Assembly (NCBI GenBank): GCA_004194705.1
Contig: SADC01001210.1
Coordinates: forward strand, 248,001 to 312,000
Direction: 5' to 3'
From: Ditylenchus dipsaci
Lineage: Eukaryota > Nematoda > Chromadorea > Rhabditida > Anguinidae
Length of the DNA: 64,000 nt
Below, piece after piece: positions 11,025 to 22,564 of the stretch. Both the position numbers and the translations under genes were made by a program. The notes beneath the pieces were generated by a model that worked only from the letters and a program-made list of their open reading frames with translations, searched no databases and was not told where the DNA came from. The stretch's first letter is position 1. Each line of letters opens with the position of its first letter.

Positions 11025-12240
11025 AAATTCTTCACAACCATGTTTTTTCAACGTTTTTAGCACTAAAAACGTACAGAAAACATGTTTTTAGGGCCGCGCC
11101 GACCATTTTCAGAATTTTTTTTTTTCGAAAATTTGACTTTTTGCCTAGGGGGACCAAGGTAAACCACCTGGATAGGGTCAGTTATGTATTTTTGCGATTT
11201 TTCGCTCCGGCTCTTGCTCCGGGCTCTCAACTTTGAAAAATTTGCTCCAGCTCTTGCTCCGGGCTCTCAACTTTGAAAAATTTGCTCCGGCTCTTGCTCC
11301 GGGCTCTCAATTTTTAAAAATTTGCTCTGACTGTGGCTCCGAGCGAAAGCCAGAGCCAGCAAATTTCCGGGCTCTTAACTTTGAAAAATTTGCTCCTGCT
11401 CTTTACTCCGGGCTCTCAACTTTTGAAAATTTGCTCCGGCTCTTGCTCCGAGCTCTCAATTTTGAAAAATTTGCTCTGACTGTGGCTCCGAGCGAAAGCC
11501 AGAGCCAGCAAATTTCCGGGCTCTTAACTTTGAAAAATTTGCTCCTGCTCTTACTCCGGGCTCTCAACTTTGAAAAATTTGCTCCGGCTCTTGCTCCGAG
11601 CTCTCAATTTTGAAAAATTTGCTCCGGCTTTGCTCCCAGCTCTCAACTTTGAAAAATTTGCTCCGGCTCTTGCTCCGAGCTCTCAACTTTGAAAAATTTG
11701 CTCCGGCTCTTGCTCCGGGCTCTCAACTTTGAAAATTTGCTCCGGCTCTTGCTCGAGCTCTCAACTTTGAAAAATTTGCTCCGGCTCTTGCTCCGAGCTC
11801 TCAACTTTGAAAAATTTGCTCCAGCTCTGGCTCCTGCTCGGAGCCAGAGCAGAGCCAGAGCGAGAGCCAGAGCCGAGATTTATACATCACTGGATAGGGT
11901 ACCTGGATACCGTTTTTATCTTCTTGGAGCTTTCACATTTATATAAAGGGATAGCCCTTGGCCCGACAATGTACCCCCCGAAGGGGCTTCTTATTGAATT
12001 AGGGTGCTTGCCGAAGGCAGGCAGGTAAAAGAATATTTAAAATGAATAAAAACGGTATCCAGGTACCTTATCCAGGTGGTTTACCTTGGTCCCCCAAGGC
12101 AAAAAATCAAAATTTTCGAAAAAAAATTTTTTCTGAAAATGGTCGGCCGGGCCTAAAAACATGTTTTCTGTACGTTTTTAGTGCTAAAACGTTGAAAAAC
12201 ATGGTTTGTGAAGATTTCCGGCTATGAAATATACTGTACT
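11025..12240. mobile_element. large foldback enclosing a hAT-like insertion
   Basis: Inverted arms at about 11025-11170 and 12057-12225 share CGTTTTTAGCACTAAAAACG, ACATGTTTTTAGG and GGGGGACCAAGGTAAACCACC / its complement. The element 11179-11892 is inserted at the inner edge of the left arm, so the foldback is the older host of that insertion. Confidence 0.7.
11179..11892. mobile_element. hAT-like element built of a ~40-bp tandem array, 8-bp TSD GATAGGGT
   Basis: Ends CAGTTATGTAT and ATACATCACTG are inverted, and a perfect 8-bp duplication GATAGGGT flanks it (11171-11178, 11893-11900). Nearly all the interior is a tandem array of about 40 bp units containing CTCCGGCTCTTGCTCCGGG and CTCTCAACTTTGAAAAATTTG, about 16 copies. 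Near the right end the word switches to the complementary strand (GAGCCAGAGC). Long Leu/Ala-rich ORFs through the array are repeat artefacts. A second, opposite-oriented copy lies at 37004-37468. Confidence 0.85.
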
Positions 12241-12244
12241 CCTG

Positions 12245-12960
12245 CCAAAGATATCCCTGCATCTAGGTTTGGCTGCAAAAAATATATTTTTGAAAATTAA
12301 CAGGGGGGGCCAAGGCAGTTTTTGGCTTAATGTTTTTTGAGTGTCCAGTATGAGTGCTAAGTGTTTGGAACCCTTTATGTCAGGAGTTAGTATATACCAA
12401 ACTCCGGCCCGATTTCCTGCTTGTTGAAAAATAATATGACTGATTCTTCAATATTTGGTGATAATCTATAATATGACGGTAATATTGCCAGATTATGTTC
12501 GGTTGTGTTACCGCTAATATTACCGTTTCCCAACTCTAGTTCAGACAGAAAAAAAGTATTGCTACTTTCATAATGGTGGACTAAGCAACTAGCTTAACAT
12601 TAATAGCTTTTAACTTTGTATAATAATTTTATTCACCATTACGTTAAACTAATTTTTCATATGATTTCTTCAAGAGAAAACTACAGCAAAAGAGTTTTAA
12701 ATTAAGTAAAAAAATAGCAAATTGTGTTTCCAAATTTCCAACCATTACACAAAATTGAGATCTGCACTAACATCTAGCTATTTGATTACTCTACTGTAAA
12801 GTTTTTAGCTAATTATTATTAAATTTCAGTGTTTACTCAAATATAATTTTAAGAGCTTTATTTTTTACATTTTTCAAATTTTTTACATTTTTTTGGCTGA
12901 AGTTTTGCTATTATTTAATGTCAAGCGGATTATAACAGCAAATTAAAAGTTCTAGAAATA
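12245..12960. other. no gene recognised
   Basis: AT-rich DNA upstream of receptor copy 2. A GGGGGGGCCAAGGCAG motif near 12303 belongs to the dispersed CCAAGGC repeat. No further structure seen. Confidence 0.5.
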
Positions 12961-12973
12961 ATTTTTGCAGCTT

Positions 12974-15549
12974 TATGGACTTGCTAATACTGTTCAGAAA
13001 CATATTTTCGATTGTACTAAACTTAGTAATTTTACATATATTTTTTTAATATTGGTAACTATAAATCAAGCTAAACGCCAGAATAATAGAAATCTTATGA
13101 CTTATTCTTTTAATATTTACATGTATTTGTGGGCTGTTACAATTTTTTATCCTTTCCTTACGCATTGAGAACTTGTCTAGCCTTTAATCTGGAAAGCATT
13201 GGTATTTTTTGTTTGTAAAAAAATATATAAACTTTTTTCAAGCCCGGAACTTGGGAGAGAAAAAGCGCCGGAAATCAGAAGGCAGAAAAAAAAAACCTTT
13301 CCAAAGCTGTGACTCTCAGTCTACTGCGAGACATTTTTGTCGAGAATATTTTTAAAACATGGCCTGACTGTAGTATTAGGTGGTTCACAAGGTCCGTAGC
13401 CCTCCTAGGACTCAATTTTTTACTAACTACATCGCAATCTGATATTTTTGTCTAATAATATTTTGGCTGTAAGTACTTTCCCCCGTCAAACTATTGTTTT
13501 ACCGTCAAATCGTAAAAAAAAATTCTTTGTAGTGTTTTTCGAAATTTTTGTTTTCAATTTTTACAAGTTTTTATACCAGCATGTAGCCCGGGATCTCAAC
13601 TTTCCAACCAGCTATTAACTAACTCACTGAAATATTAAAAAGTTAGAGAAAAAAATCACTTTATTGATCAAATTGTTTGAAAAATTTGGTCCATACAAAG
13701 ACTTTTTCCTACAACTTTTGAAATCTCACAAATTCATTCAATAGCTAGTTAGAAAGCGAGCATTTTTTGCACATTTGTAAATCATGTTTAAACGACTTCT
13801 AAGTAATTTTTATATGCTTAAAACGATTAAAAAGTTGTTTTCTGACACTTTTCCACGTAAAAAATAGATTTTTTGAAAAAAAATCTTTGGCCAAAATAAG
13901 ACTTATTGCCTTGGGGGACCAAGGCAAAACACCTTGTATTAAGGGATTCTACCGCGTTTTGGTCACTGGAGCTGGGCAAAAAGAGTCGCTTAATGCATTT
14001 TTGATCAAGAGTCTTGCTCGGAATTATGTCTAAGGTAGGTGCGCGCGCGCATCTCTAACCAACCAAGCCCCCTGCGCCTCCTTAGGGTGCGCAGGAGGCT
14101 TGGTTGCTCGGGTTGAGATGCGCACACCCACATACCTTAGACGCAAATCACTCGAAAGTGACTCTGGATGCATAAAAATGTATGCATACCAGAGTTTATT
14201 TATGCGGTAGGCCCCAGTCAACAAAACTATGTTCAAATCCCATCTTTTTTGGTATCCAGGTACCCTTTCAGGTCGGATTGCCTTGGGGGACCAAGGCAAA
14301 AAGTCAAATTTTAGTCAAAAAATTTTTTTTTCAAAAAAAACGATTTTTGTGTGGAAAAGTGTCAGAAAATGACTTTCTTATCGTTTTAAGCACATAAAAG
14401 TTACTTAGGAGTCGTTTAAAACATGATTTACAAATTAGTAAAAAATGCGACACCACCCACCGCAATCCAAAACGCGTGGTCATGGCCCTTAACTATATCG
14501 GCCATCATTATATTAGATTGAGGATTGAAGAAAATTATTTTTTCGGAATTTCGCCTTGGTCCCCTCTATGCTCTTAAAAAACTTTCGATCTCTTTTCGAT
14601 ATCATAGTAGCTGTTTGGGGAGGGGGGGGTGTCGGTATATCATAGTAGCGCCATTCTTTCAATCCTGGAAAAAGTATTTGCGAAAAAGTTAACATTTTTA
14701 GAATAAAATTTTCGTAGAATTTCTAAGTTTCACTAGTCTCCATAAATACTTCAGGAATTATATTAAGTTCGTATTCCTTATTTTTCTCTTCTGTCTGGTT
14801 TGTGTCAGCCTACGCATGTATTCCTGTGGCAGTTATGTTCTTAACTGTGGATCGACTTGTTTGCGTCTTTTTCCCCTTTTACTGCAAAAGGCTGCGCTAC
14901 CAAAAATTAATGGCAACACTTTCTACAACCACAATTTTTTCGTTATTTCTGCTCAATTTATTCACTTTTTTCACTGAGCTTCCATTAATGGAAGATAGAG
15001 GTATTTTTTAAATTGTTCAAATATTTAAAAAACAGTTTTAAACTTTTTTCAGGCTGCATAACGCTTGCTTGCTGTGTGTAAATAGTAGAATGATAATTTT
15101 ATGAGCATTAAAAATAGTTAGCGGTCTAATAAATTCTATTCTTGCACAATATTTTTGTCAAAATTACTTAAATATGAAAAAAGTCAAATGAACAAGGAGG
15201 GCAAAACTACTGCTAAGGTGTTTTTTTTCACCAAATTATAAATTTAAAAAAAAAAGTTTTCAGGTTAATAAATTAGGCATCTCAATTATTGCAATAGAAT
15301 TCTTCTTAAATTTTCTACCTCAAATCATAGCTTTAATTGCACTACGAGTAAGATATTATTGTGATTTTTAAATAATTCTTTTATTTCTAGGCCAACTTTT
15401 TTGGGTTTACAATATCAGATCATATCGGCCTGTATAATTTTACTCTAGTAGCTATTGATGTGTTTTTCTCTAACTATCTCTATTGCAAGACTCTCAAGCT
15501 AATTAAATCGAAGGATCCCACAACTGAGCTTGTAAAGTCAAAATACTAA
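12974..15549 (+). pseudogene. 7TM chemoreceptor-like protein, copy 2 (decayed)
   Basis: Exons line up one-for-one with copy 1: 12974-13201, 14755-15000, 15053-15217, 15264-15347 and 15391-15549. The best preserved part is exon 2, with CIPVAVMFLTVDRLVCVFFP (TM3 and DR motif). Exons 4 and 5 are open and end at TAA. Exon 1 has two homopolymer frameshifts (T runs near 13045 and 13150). Exon 3 carries several substitution stops where copy 1 has sense codons, for example TGA opposite a Trp codon, so this copy is truly decayed. Intron 1 has grown to 1.55 kb by insertion of a foldback element. The pair, 10.9 kb apart on the same strand, is a tandem duplication. Confidence 0.75.
13755..14450. mobile_element. 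foldback element in receptor-2 intron 1
   Basis: Arms of about 170 bp (13755-13930 and 14275-14445) are inverted and share ACATGATTTACAAAT, TAAAACGAT and the 22-bp-class palindrome GCCTTGG...CCAAGGC. Its centre contains a second hairpin at 14031-14140 (TAAGGTAGGTGCGCGCGCG... / ...GCGCACACCCACATACCTTA). The right half recurs at 59455-59870 and the centre at 38369-38485. Confidence 0.75.
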
Positions 15550-15559
15550 AAATAGGCCC

Positions 15560-16080
15560 TTATGTTAAATCGGGATTTTTTTTTCCTTGATACTCTTGTT
15601 GATTTTTCGAGAATTCATTTTTTTAATTTGTCTTGTGAAAAATCGAAAAAATTTTCGAAAAAATCAGTGGTACTAAGGCGAAAAGAAACTTCCCGATTGT
15701 TTACTATGATTAATAAGTGTTTGACTCATTCTTTATGATAACCTTGTTTGAAAACTTATAATAAAAAGTTCTAACTAAAAAACTTAAAGTTAAAATTTCT
15801 AACTAATTTACAAGTGCGCGAAAATTCAAATCTTGACATAATAAGAGAACTACTAAATACGACGTCTACTGATTATTCTTCATGACTTGTGGGTTGACCA
15901 TTTGAAAGCTCTCATACATTTGACACACAAATTTGATGCAACCAATGGGTGAGAGACTTGTTATAACCAAATTTTCAAATAATCGATCTTTCGAAGCAAC
16001 TGAATAATTCTACATAAATGCCCTTTATCATTTTTGGATAAAACCTAAAACTCCCATTTTCAAAAAAAAATTATGAAAAA
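15560..16080. other. no gene recognised
   Basis: AT-rich DNA downstream of receptor copy 2 with no coding signal or defined repeat. Confidence 0.5.
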
Positions 16081-16084
16081 GTCG

Positions 16085-16566
16085 ACCCTACCGGAGTATA
16101 CCCCCCCCCCCTAAATGGAATTTTTTTAAAATTTTTTCCAAACACCCTATATCGACTCAAAATCGCTGTTGTAACGTAAAAAGTGGGAAGCTAACCACTG
16201 CGCTACACGTGTAGATCTTGTAGAAATAGTCGTAATTTGACCTATATGTAACAATCGCCTCAGAAGTTCAAAAAAGTTCTGGTCAATAATAAATCGAGTT
16301 TTGAGCATTTTTAAATCTCGACCATATGAATGTTTTACCCTGTTTTTCAACATGGGACTGGGCAAAAAGTACCTCTAAATGCATTTTTGATCAAAAGTCT
16401 TGCTCGGAATTATGTCTAAGGTAAGTGAGTGCGCGCATCTTTTTTATTGACCAAAACTCAAAAAAATGCTTTTTTTCGAGTTCCTGAGGCGATTTTGAGT
16501 CGATATAGAGTGGTTGGAAACACTTTTAAAAAAATTCCATTTGGGGGGGGGGGTATACTCCGGTAG
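16085..16566. mobile_element. foldback element with poly(C)/poly(G) next to its ends
   Basis: Inverted arms read CCTACCGGAGTATACCCC at the left and GGGGTATACTCCGGTAGGG at the right. An 11-base C run follows the left end and the matching G run precedes the right end. The arms continue with CACCCTATATCGACTCAAAA / its complement. A copy with the same inner arms is at 37690-38825. Confidence 0.75.
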
Positions 16567-16619
16567 GGCAAAAAGTCTTTGTTAGTAATGACCAGGGTAA
16601 GGTACTACCACCTGAGTTA

Positions 16620-17400
16620 TTGGGGTAGCACCTGGATCGGATTACCGGGTACCTAGTGCTTCTTTGTGGCCGGAGTACGTATCCAGTACACCATGGAGGA
16701 GTTGCATTCCAGGCTTCGACCAAATTTATCATCCTCCGCTACTCTAACCAAAGAACAACGGCCGAAGCGGGAGAGAACGTATCCAACGTATCCTTGTATC
16801 CAAATATCTATCTGGTGGTCCAAAAGATCGTGGACAAACTTCGAACTTATTATTGAACGTAAAATGATTCTATAAAAAAATTTCAGAACGCAAGTTTTGT
16901 AGCTCTATTCACTCTCTTTCGAATAGTATATAAAGTTTTATTGGAATATTTTTTAAAAGCCATTATTTGGCTACAAACAAATCTGAGGTCATTTTAAGAC
17001 GTTGACAGGCATTTTTTATCACTTTAACTAATCAAAATTTTAATTAAAAGTTTAAAGCTACAGCGAAATTAGAGCTCTATGTTGTGGCAGAGTTCAAGAG
17101 CTACAAAACTAACTTCACAGAGTAACTTTTCAAAATCTGGGTGTCGAGATATGGCTTTTTGAAAAAATGAATTTCTTTGAAAAATGACCAGATTCCAAAC
17201 TTTTTGGATTTCAAACATTCCAAGAAACTTTATCGACTATTCGAAAGAGGATGAATAGAGCTACAAAATCTGTGTTCTGAAATTTTCTTATAGAAATCAT
17301 TTTACGTTCAATAATGAGCTCGAAGTTTGTCCACGAGTTGTTAGACCACCAGGTAGATCTTGCTATCCATGTGTCCATGTCATGGTTAAAATACGAGGGG
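16620..17400. repeat. inverted repeat, partly decayed
   Basis: Sequence around 16825-16945 (ACAAACTTCGAACTTATTAT, AAAATGATTCTAT) is repeated in inverse at 17275-17335 (TCATTTTACGTTCAATAATG, CTCGAAGTTTGTCCACGAG). The interior carries GAGCTACAAAAC blocks also seen at 6570. No coding region. Confidence 0.6.
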
Positions 17401-17520
17401 GAAACTTATTTTTGTCACCCAGAAAAGTTGTCACCGAAAGACTTGTCCTGCCACCGAAAGTTGTTCTCGACACGAAATAACCCTTTTTGAACTTTTTTGC
17501 TCTTTTTTGTGTGAAATTCA

Positions 17521-17865
17521 GGGATGGGCAAAGACCAGATGGCTTAGGACCCACTCCGGATTGGCCAAAAGGCCAAAATAATTGGGTTTTTGGGGTATAC
17601 TAAAGGGGGTAAACTTTTGGAGAAAAATCGATTGAGCGGATCAGATTTTGGGTGCGATGGGCTCAATCGCTTAGATTTTTAGGTTTACGGTCTTTTCGAT
17701 TGGTTCAGGGTGGATTTGTGCGCAACTAAGGCGGTCGGACCCAAAATCTGATCCGCTCAATCGATTTTTCCCAAAAAAAATTTCCCCCTTTAGTGTACCC
17801 CCAAAAAACCAATTATCTTGGCCTTTTGGCCATTCCGGAGTGGGTCCTGAGCCATCCGGTCATTA
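17521..17865. mobile_element. hairpin element, arms ~140 bp
   Basis: Arms 17535-17680 and 17720-17862 are inverted: GACCCACTCCGGATTGGCC against GGCCATTCCGGAGTGGGTC, and AATCGATTGAGCGGATCAGA against TCTGATCCGCTCAATCGATT. One arm recurs, diverged, at 53130-53260. Confidence 0.75.
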
Positions 17866-18153
17866 AAATTAAATTAATGCTTTCAGCAAAAAAAAGGGCA
17901 AAAAGAAAAATAAAAAAAATAAAAATGTGTAGCCATTAGATGCTATCACTCACCCTGATTAAATGTTAAAGTTGCATAACCCGAAAAATAAAAAAGTATG
18001 GAGGTGTGCAAAGCGCAGTGTTTTTTGCCCGGTCCTGACACGAAAGTCAGAATTTGAATTTAAATTTTGATTTCGATTTTGATTTTGAATTTTGATTTCA
18101 CTGATTTATTTTAGTTTATTTTAGAGCAAACTAGTCATATGATATAATATATT

Positions 18154-20149
18154 TTATTGAAGTTTTCGCAATTGAAAAACGAATGTATCTGCCCGCATGT
18201 CAAGATTATTTTCATATAACCACGAAGAGTAGTCCTTCACATCTTCAAAACTGAACAAAGACAGAAAGCGGATAGTAACTGCGCATGTCATAGGAAATTC
18301 TCTGCCAAAATTGTTAGCTAGCAGTGGGATACGGTCTATCAACTTTTTTCCAGTTTTTCCCGACAAATTTTATCCGCCTCTTTTAGTCTGTGCATAAATT
18401 CCGCCTCATCAACAAGTTCTGAGCTGTGTTCTTGGGTCAATTCAGGTTTTGCTTGAATCAATTTGAATATAATCAAAAATAGCTTATCATTTCCTTCGAA
18501 GTAGTTTTTCCTTTCGAAGTAAGTTGTTTATGTACAGCAATTGGCTTTGGTTGTTGTGAATTTGGTGTGGTTTCTTCACGGCTCACATTACCTTGTTTAA
18601 TTATTGTTTCGAGAAATTCAATAATCTGTTTTAGTTCTATTTGTAATTAAAAACAAAATCTTGTGAAGCACTGAACATTTTGCTAATAGAAGCTGTTTTG
18701 CATCTTTTGGGTAGTCTAAATAGTGAATGTTCAATTTACGATACGTAAAAATGCCAGTTTTTTAGTTTCAGTCGAAAAGGCGAAAAGTTTCACTTTTTGT
18801 AAAAAAATGCCAACTTTTGTGAAAATGGGACAAATTTTTGGTTTGACCCAACGAGATGGCAGACCATTTTTCTTGGCTTGTTTGACCAATGTCTATGGCA
18901 GTTGGAGTTGCTAAAAAGTCGAACTATTTTTAAAACAGGGTTGCATTTGAGTTGATAAATAAGATAAGTTGATTTTAGAACCGTGAATCCTTACAAGTCT
19001 AATTTTTACTACTAAAATCTAATTTTTTAAAAAGATTTTGTTGATTTTAGACACTAGGAATCCTTAAAAATCCGATTTTTAGTCATCAAATTTGTTTTTT
19101 ATTTAAGATTTATCTAATTTTTGAATTTTTCAGTTGGAAGTCCTGCTCTAGACATTGTCGAATAAAAAGCGTGCCACCAGGTGGGATCGAACCTGCGCCA
19201 TATTTTGGGGGATAAAACATTAACGTGTATTCACTGCGTCACCGATTCACTACTCCTCCGCTCCTGAAACTCTCTGAACACGACCACCTTCATGCTATAC
19301 ACATAGGTGCTGTGAATTGGGTACCTTGTAGTACCTGCTCGATAAATAAGTTCTACTGTTTCAGAACTGCCACTTTTGTAGTAGAATATGAGTACCACCA
19401 AAGATAAACCAAGTGATTTGAATGCGTTGAGATCAAAGACTGCATACTTGGGTGCTACCATTCAGTGCCACCAATAAAAAAATCTATATTACGTGCTTCC
19501 GACGCAGTAATCTTACTACAGTCAAACCTCGATAATCCGCCACCCGCTAAACCGCCACCCTCGATAAACCGCCACCCTCGAGAAGCCTGATTTGGTTGGC
19601 CATCAGAGAAACTCAACAAAGTTTACCCCGCTAAACCGCCACCTCGATAATCCGCCACCCTCGGATCGGTCCCATGGGGTGGCGGATTATCGAGGTTTGA
19701 CTGTACTGTAATCTTACTCGTTTTTGAAGATTCTGCTATATCCTTGTGAGTTGTTGTGTGATTTTCCATCCAGTTGCACAAAAAGTTTAAAACTTCCACG
19801 TATAAAACACTTTGTTCTTTTTTTCTGTTTTTCAATGTCTTCAAGGCTAACAATACATCTATGATCTTTTGATAATCTTTATATTCTTTACTTGTGTTCT
19901 CAGGTAATTTCATGGGCTCAAAAGGCTTCATTTGCTCCTTACCATACCACTTGCTCCACATCTCACGAAGCTTTTCTTTTGCTCCTGTGCTTGCTCTATT
20001 TTTTCATCTACCAAATTTGGTTCTTCTTTAATACTAGGCAGTTTTCTCAAAGGTTTTTTTCGATACACAGCTGCTGTTGTTGAAATTGTTAGAAAAAGAA
20101 AAAAGGTCATAGTTAGAGAAATAAACATCTTTGGAAAAAGGCACCACAT
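18154..20149 (-). CDS. unknown secreted protein, at least two exons
   Basis: Exon 1 (about 20149 or 20128 down to about 19729) starts with a signal-peptide-like segment (MFISLTMTFFLFLTISTTAA) followed by a charged helical region (EEPNLVDEKIEQAQ, REMWSKWYGKEQMKPFEP). Exon 2 (18626-18154) follows a TAAAACAG acceptor and contains KLFLIIFKLIQAKPELTQ, MHRLKEADKICREKL, IDRIPLLANNFGREFP and ends RADTFVFQLRKLQ. Three frame breaks all fall in A runs and are repaired by one added A. The phase between the two exons does not match directly, so a small exon may be missing. The intron holds a tRNA-like repeat and a MITE (19519-19703). It is predicted all-helical and secreted; I know no family for it. Confidence 0.5.
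19140..19275 (-). repeat. tRNA-like sequence
   Basis: The minus strand has a B-box-like GCAGGTTCGATCCCACC and an A-box-like GTGACGCAGTGAATACACG separated by about 45 bases, close to the 37460-37560 sequence on the plus strand. It has no complete cloverleaf I can draw and is read as a tRNA-derived repeat. Confidence 0.6.
19519..19703. mobile_element. Tigger-like MITE, CGATAATCCGCCACC word
   Basis: Ends CAGTCAAACCTCGATAATCC and its complement, flanked by TA (19517-19518, 19704-19705). The words AATCCGCCACC and AAACCGCCACC are iterated inside. At 185 bp it is exactly as long as the copy at 408-592 but uses a different word. It lies in the intron of the secreted-protein gene. Confidence 0.8.
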
Positions 20150-20159
20150 CTAAAAACAC

Positions 20160-21080
20160 AATTTTTAGCTTCTAAGACAGTTTTTTTAGTTTCTAGAAAG
20201 CTTTATCTTGAAAATAGATACATAGATATTTGAGATAGGAAGGAAGACTAAAAAGTTATAAAAAATCAAAACCAAAATTTAAAAAATTTGGCTAAAGTAC
20301 ACTATTTGGGGAGAATGCGTTTTTTCAAGGTCTAAGTCATTTTAAAGGCAGGAAAAAAATGGAAAAGGCAAAAAAAGAGAGAACAGAACATTTTTCGAAA
20401 ACGAAGTTTTTCAGTTTGCCTTGGTCTCAGTTTTCCTGACTCTACTTTTCAGATGTTGATTAAGCACCCAAAAATCTCGAAATCGACCTCAAAATTTTCC
20501 CATTTTTTTGAGGTTGAACAATAAGTCCCGGGGGACTTAATACAGAAAATACGGTTAGCATGCTTTTTCGTGCATCCAGAGTCACTTTCGAGTGATTTGT
20601 GTCTACGGTATGGGGGTGTGAGCATTTCAACTGTAAGCTCCCTGCGGGAGCGCTAGCGTCATGAGAGTAATTTTTTTCCGAGAAAGACTCTTGATCAAAA
20701 ATGCAATACAAATTCGTTTTGCCCAGTTTGCTCCAGTGACATAAAATGGGGTGAAATACAAAAAAAAATACCAAAAACAACACAGGAACTAAGGCAAACG
20801 GAGTTTTTCGAAAAATGTCGTTCCCACACTTTTTTCGCCTTTTCTATCATTTTCAGGTCCTAAAAAATATTCGGAAATATTAATATTCGCATTTTTATGC
20901 TGCCCAAAATAGTGTACTCCTGCAAAAAATTCAAAACTATAAGTCGATAGTTCTTGAAATGGGAACGCAAATCACAAAAAAGTTTAAAATTTCAACAAAA
21001 AAATTTGAGTTAATTTTTTTTCTTCTTTCAAAATTACCAAAATGAGTAAGCGTTTGCCAATGGCCGCGCACGGCTTTTGT
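20160..21080. repeat. dispersed-repeat mosaic, no gene
   Basis: Contains a CCGTATTTT-family right end near 20521-20552 (GGGGGACTTAATACAGAAAA), a CATCCAGAGTCACTTTCGAG block near 20573 shared with 14145 and 59570 in inverse, and CTTGATCAAAAATGCA text. No coding signal. Confidence 0.55.
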
Positions 21081-21084
21081 ACAG

Positions 21085-21165
21085 GCCTGGGAAAAAGTGC
21101 GATCCCGCGATATCCTCCTTGCAAGTCGGCGCTCTAACCATTTGAGCTGTCGGGTCGCCCCAGGC
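21085..21165 (-). repeat. tRNA-like sequence
   Basis: The minus strand reads GACAGCTCAAATGGTTAGAG (A-box-like, D-arm) and CGCGGGATCGCAC (B-box-like), flanked by short inverted GGCCTGGG-type text at both ends. It may be a degenerate tRNA gene or tRNA-derived repeat; pairing of the acceptor stem is not convincing. Confidence 0.5.
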
Positions 21166-21169
21166 CTGT

Positions 21170-21765
21170 TTCTTATTTCTCTACAAATGTGCCTAATTAT
21201 TGTCGGAAATCAAAAGAGAAAAAAAGTAACGGAAATAAAAACCACTGATACATGTATATGAAGTATTATAATTTAAATGTTTAGTATAAGTAAAAAATAA
21301 ATAAAAGTGTTAAAAAAGCTATGAGGGCTGCGATTTCGGGTTGATTTGGGTTGCAGATTTCAAATTTTATAAAGAAATATTATTGTAAATGAGGCATCAA
21401 TGATTACTCTTCTGCGGAAATTCGAAGCACGAAGGAAACTACGTCACAAAAGTCATGTGGAATATCTAGCTATGAAAATTTTCCTCCCCCTTCAGTTAGT
21501 TTTGTTCTAAAATAAAAAAACCGAAAATAGATTTTAGAAGAAATATTTTAAGTAAAAACTAGCAAATAAATTGCTATAAAGGATGTTGACTACGGCCGCG
21601 AAATATAATTTATTGAAAATACTTGTACTTCATTTGGCAACCCAAATCTCTACAAATTATTAGATTTTATTTCAAAATGATTATTTTCGGTGCTCAAAAC
21701 TCAATAAGCACTGGATGACATGCCATTTTTGATAAAAAAAATGATCAAATTGACTCCATTTGGCA
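21170..21765. other. no gene recognised
   Basis: AT-rich sequence with no supported feature. Confidence 0.5.
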
Positions 21766-21767
21766 AA

Positions 21768-22560
21768 ATGTACAGTAGCGAGCAAAAAAATGACTCAAGA
21801 AAAACGATTTATTTTTCTTTTGTTGAAATTTTGTTAAACGAGACATTGGTGACAAATGTAGCCCTGCTTCTACGCTACAGTTTGGCAGGTCAAATTTATT
21901 TTTTCGGATAACTATGAAAAAAGTTATTGCCATTACCATAAAAGTATCTATTTGTAGTTTTAATGTGAGTAAATCTAGGGGAAATGTTTGTTTTAACTCA
22001 TAATATCAGCTTTTCTCAAAAAAACTAAAATGGAAAAACACCGAATAAAGCACTTTTCAAAAGCTCTTTAATTTTTCTACAAAATATAATGTAGATTGTT
22101 TTTTTTCAGAATGGCACAGGGCTGAAAACTAGACGATTGAGGTTCGAAAAAGTAAAAATGACTCAAAACAAGGTATAAATGGAGGGTTTTGCAAATCCTT
22201 CGAATTCAACCGTCTGGTTCTTATTTTTGTCATTCTAAAAAACGATCGACATTTAATTTTGTATAGAATCTAAGAGCTTTTGAAAAGCGCATTTTTGGTG
22301 TTTTTCCATTTTCGTTTTTTTTAGAAAAGCTGATATTTATAAGTCTAAATAACTATTTTCCTCAAATTTACTTAGATTTCAACTAGAAATAGATATTTTT
22401 ATGTTAATGGCCATAAATTTTTTCCATAGTCATCCGAAAAACAAGTTTGACCTACCGAATCGTAGCTGAGGAGCAGGGCTACTAATTGTAACAAAAAGGT
22501 TTCGCATCAAACAGAAAAAAGACGACTCTGAAACATTTACAGCCTTTGAATTTTTTCGCT
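21768..22560. mobile_element. ~790-bp foldback element
   Basis: Long inverted arms: GTCATTTTTTTGCTCGC-type ends, CAGGTCAAATTTATTTTTCG against CGAAAAACAAGTTTGACCTA, ATCAGCTTTTCTCAAAAA against its complement near 22325, and AAAACACCGAATAAAGC against GCGCATTTTTGGTGTTTTT. The centre is near 22150. No coding. Confidence 0.7.
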
Positions 22561-22564
22561 CGCC

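Noticed and set aside
11233..11946. Long Leu/Ala-rich ORFs as a repeat protein
   Set aside because: They follow the 40-bp DNA array in several frames, and the array is bounded by transposon ends with a TSD.
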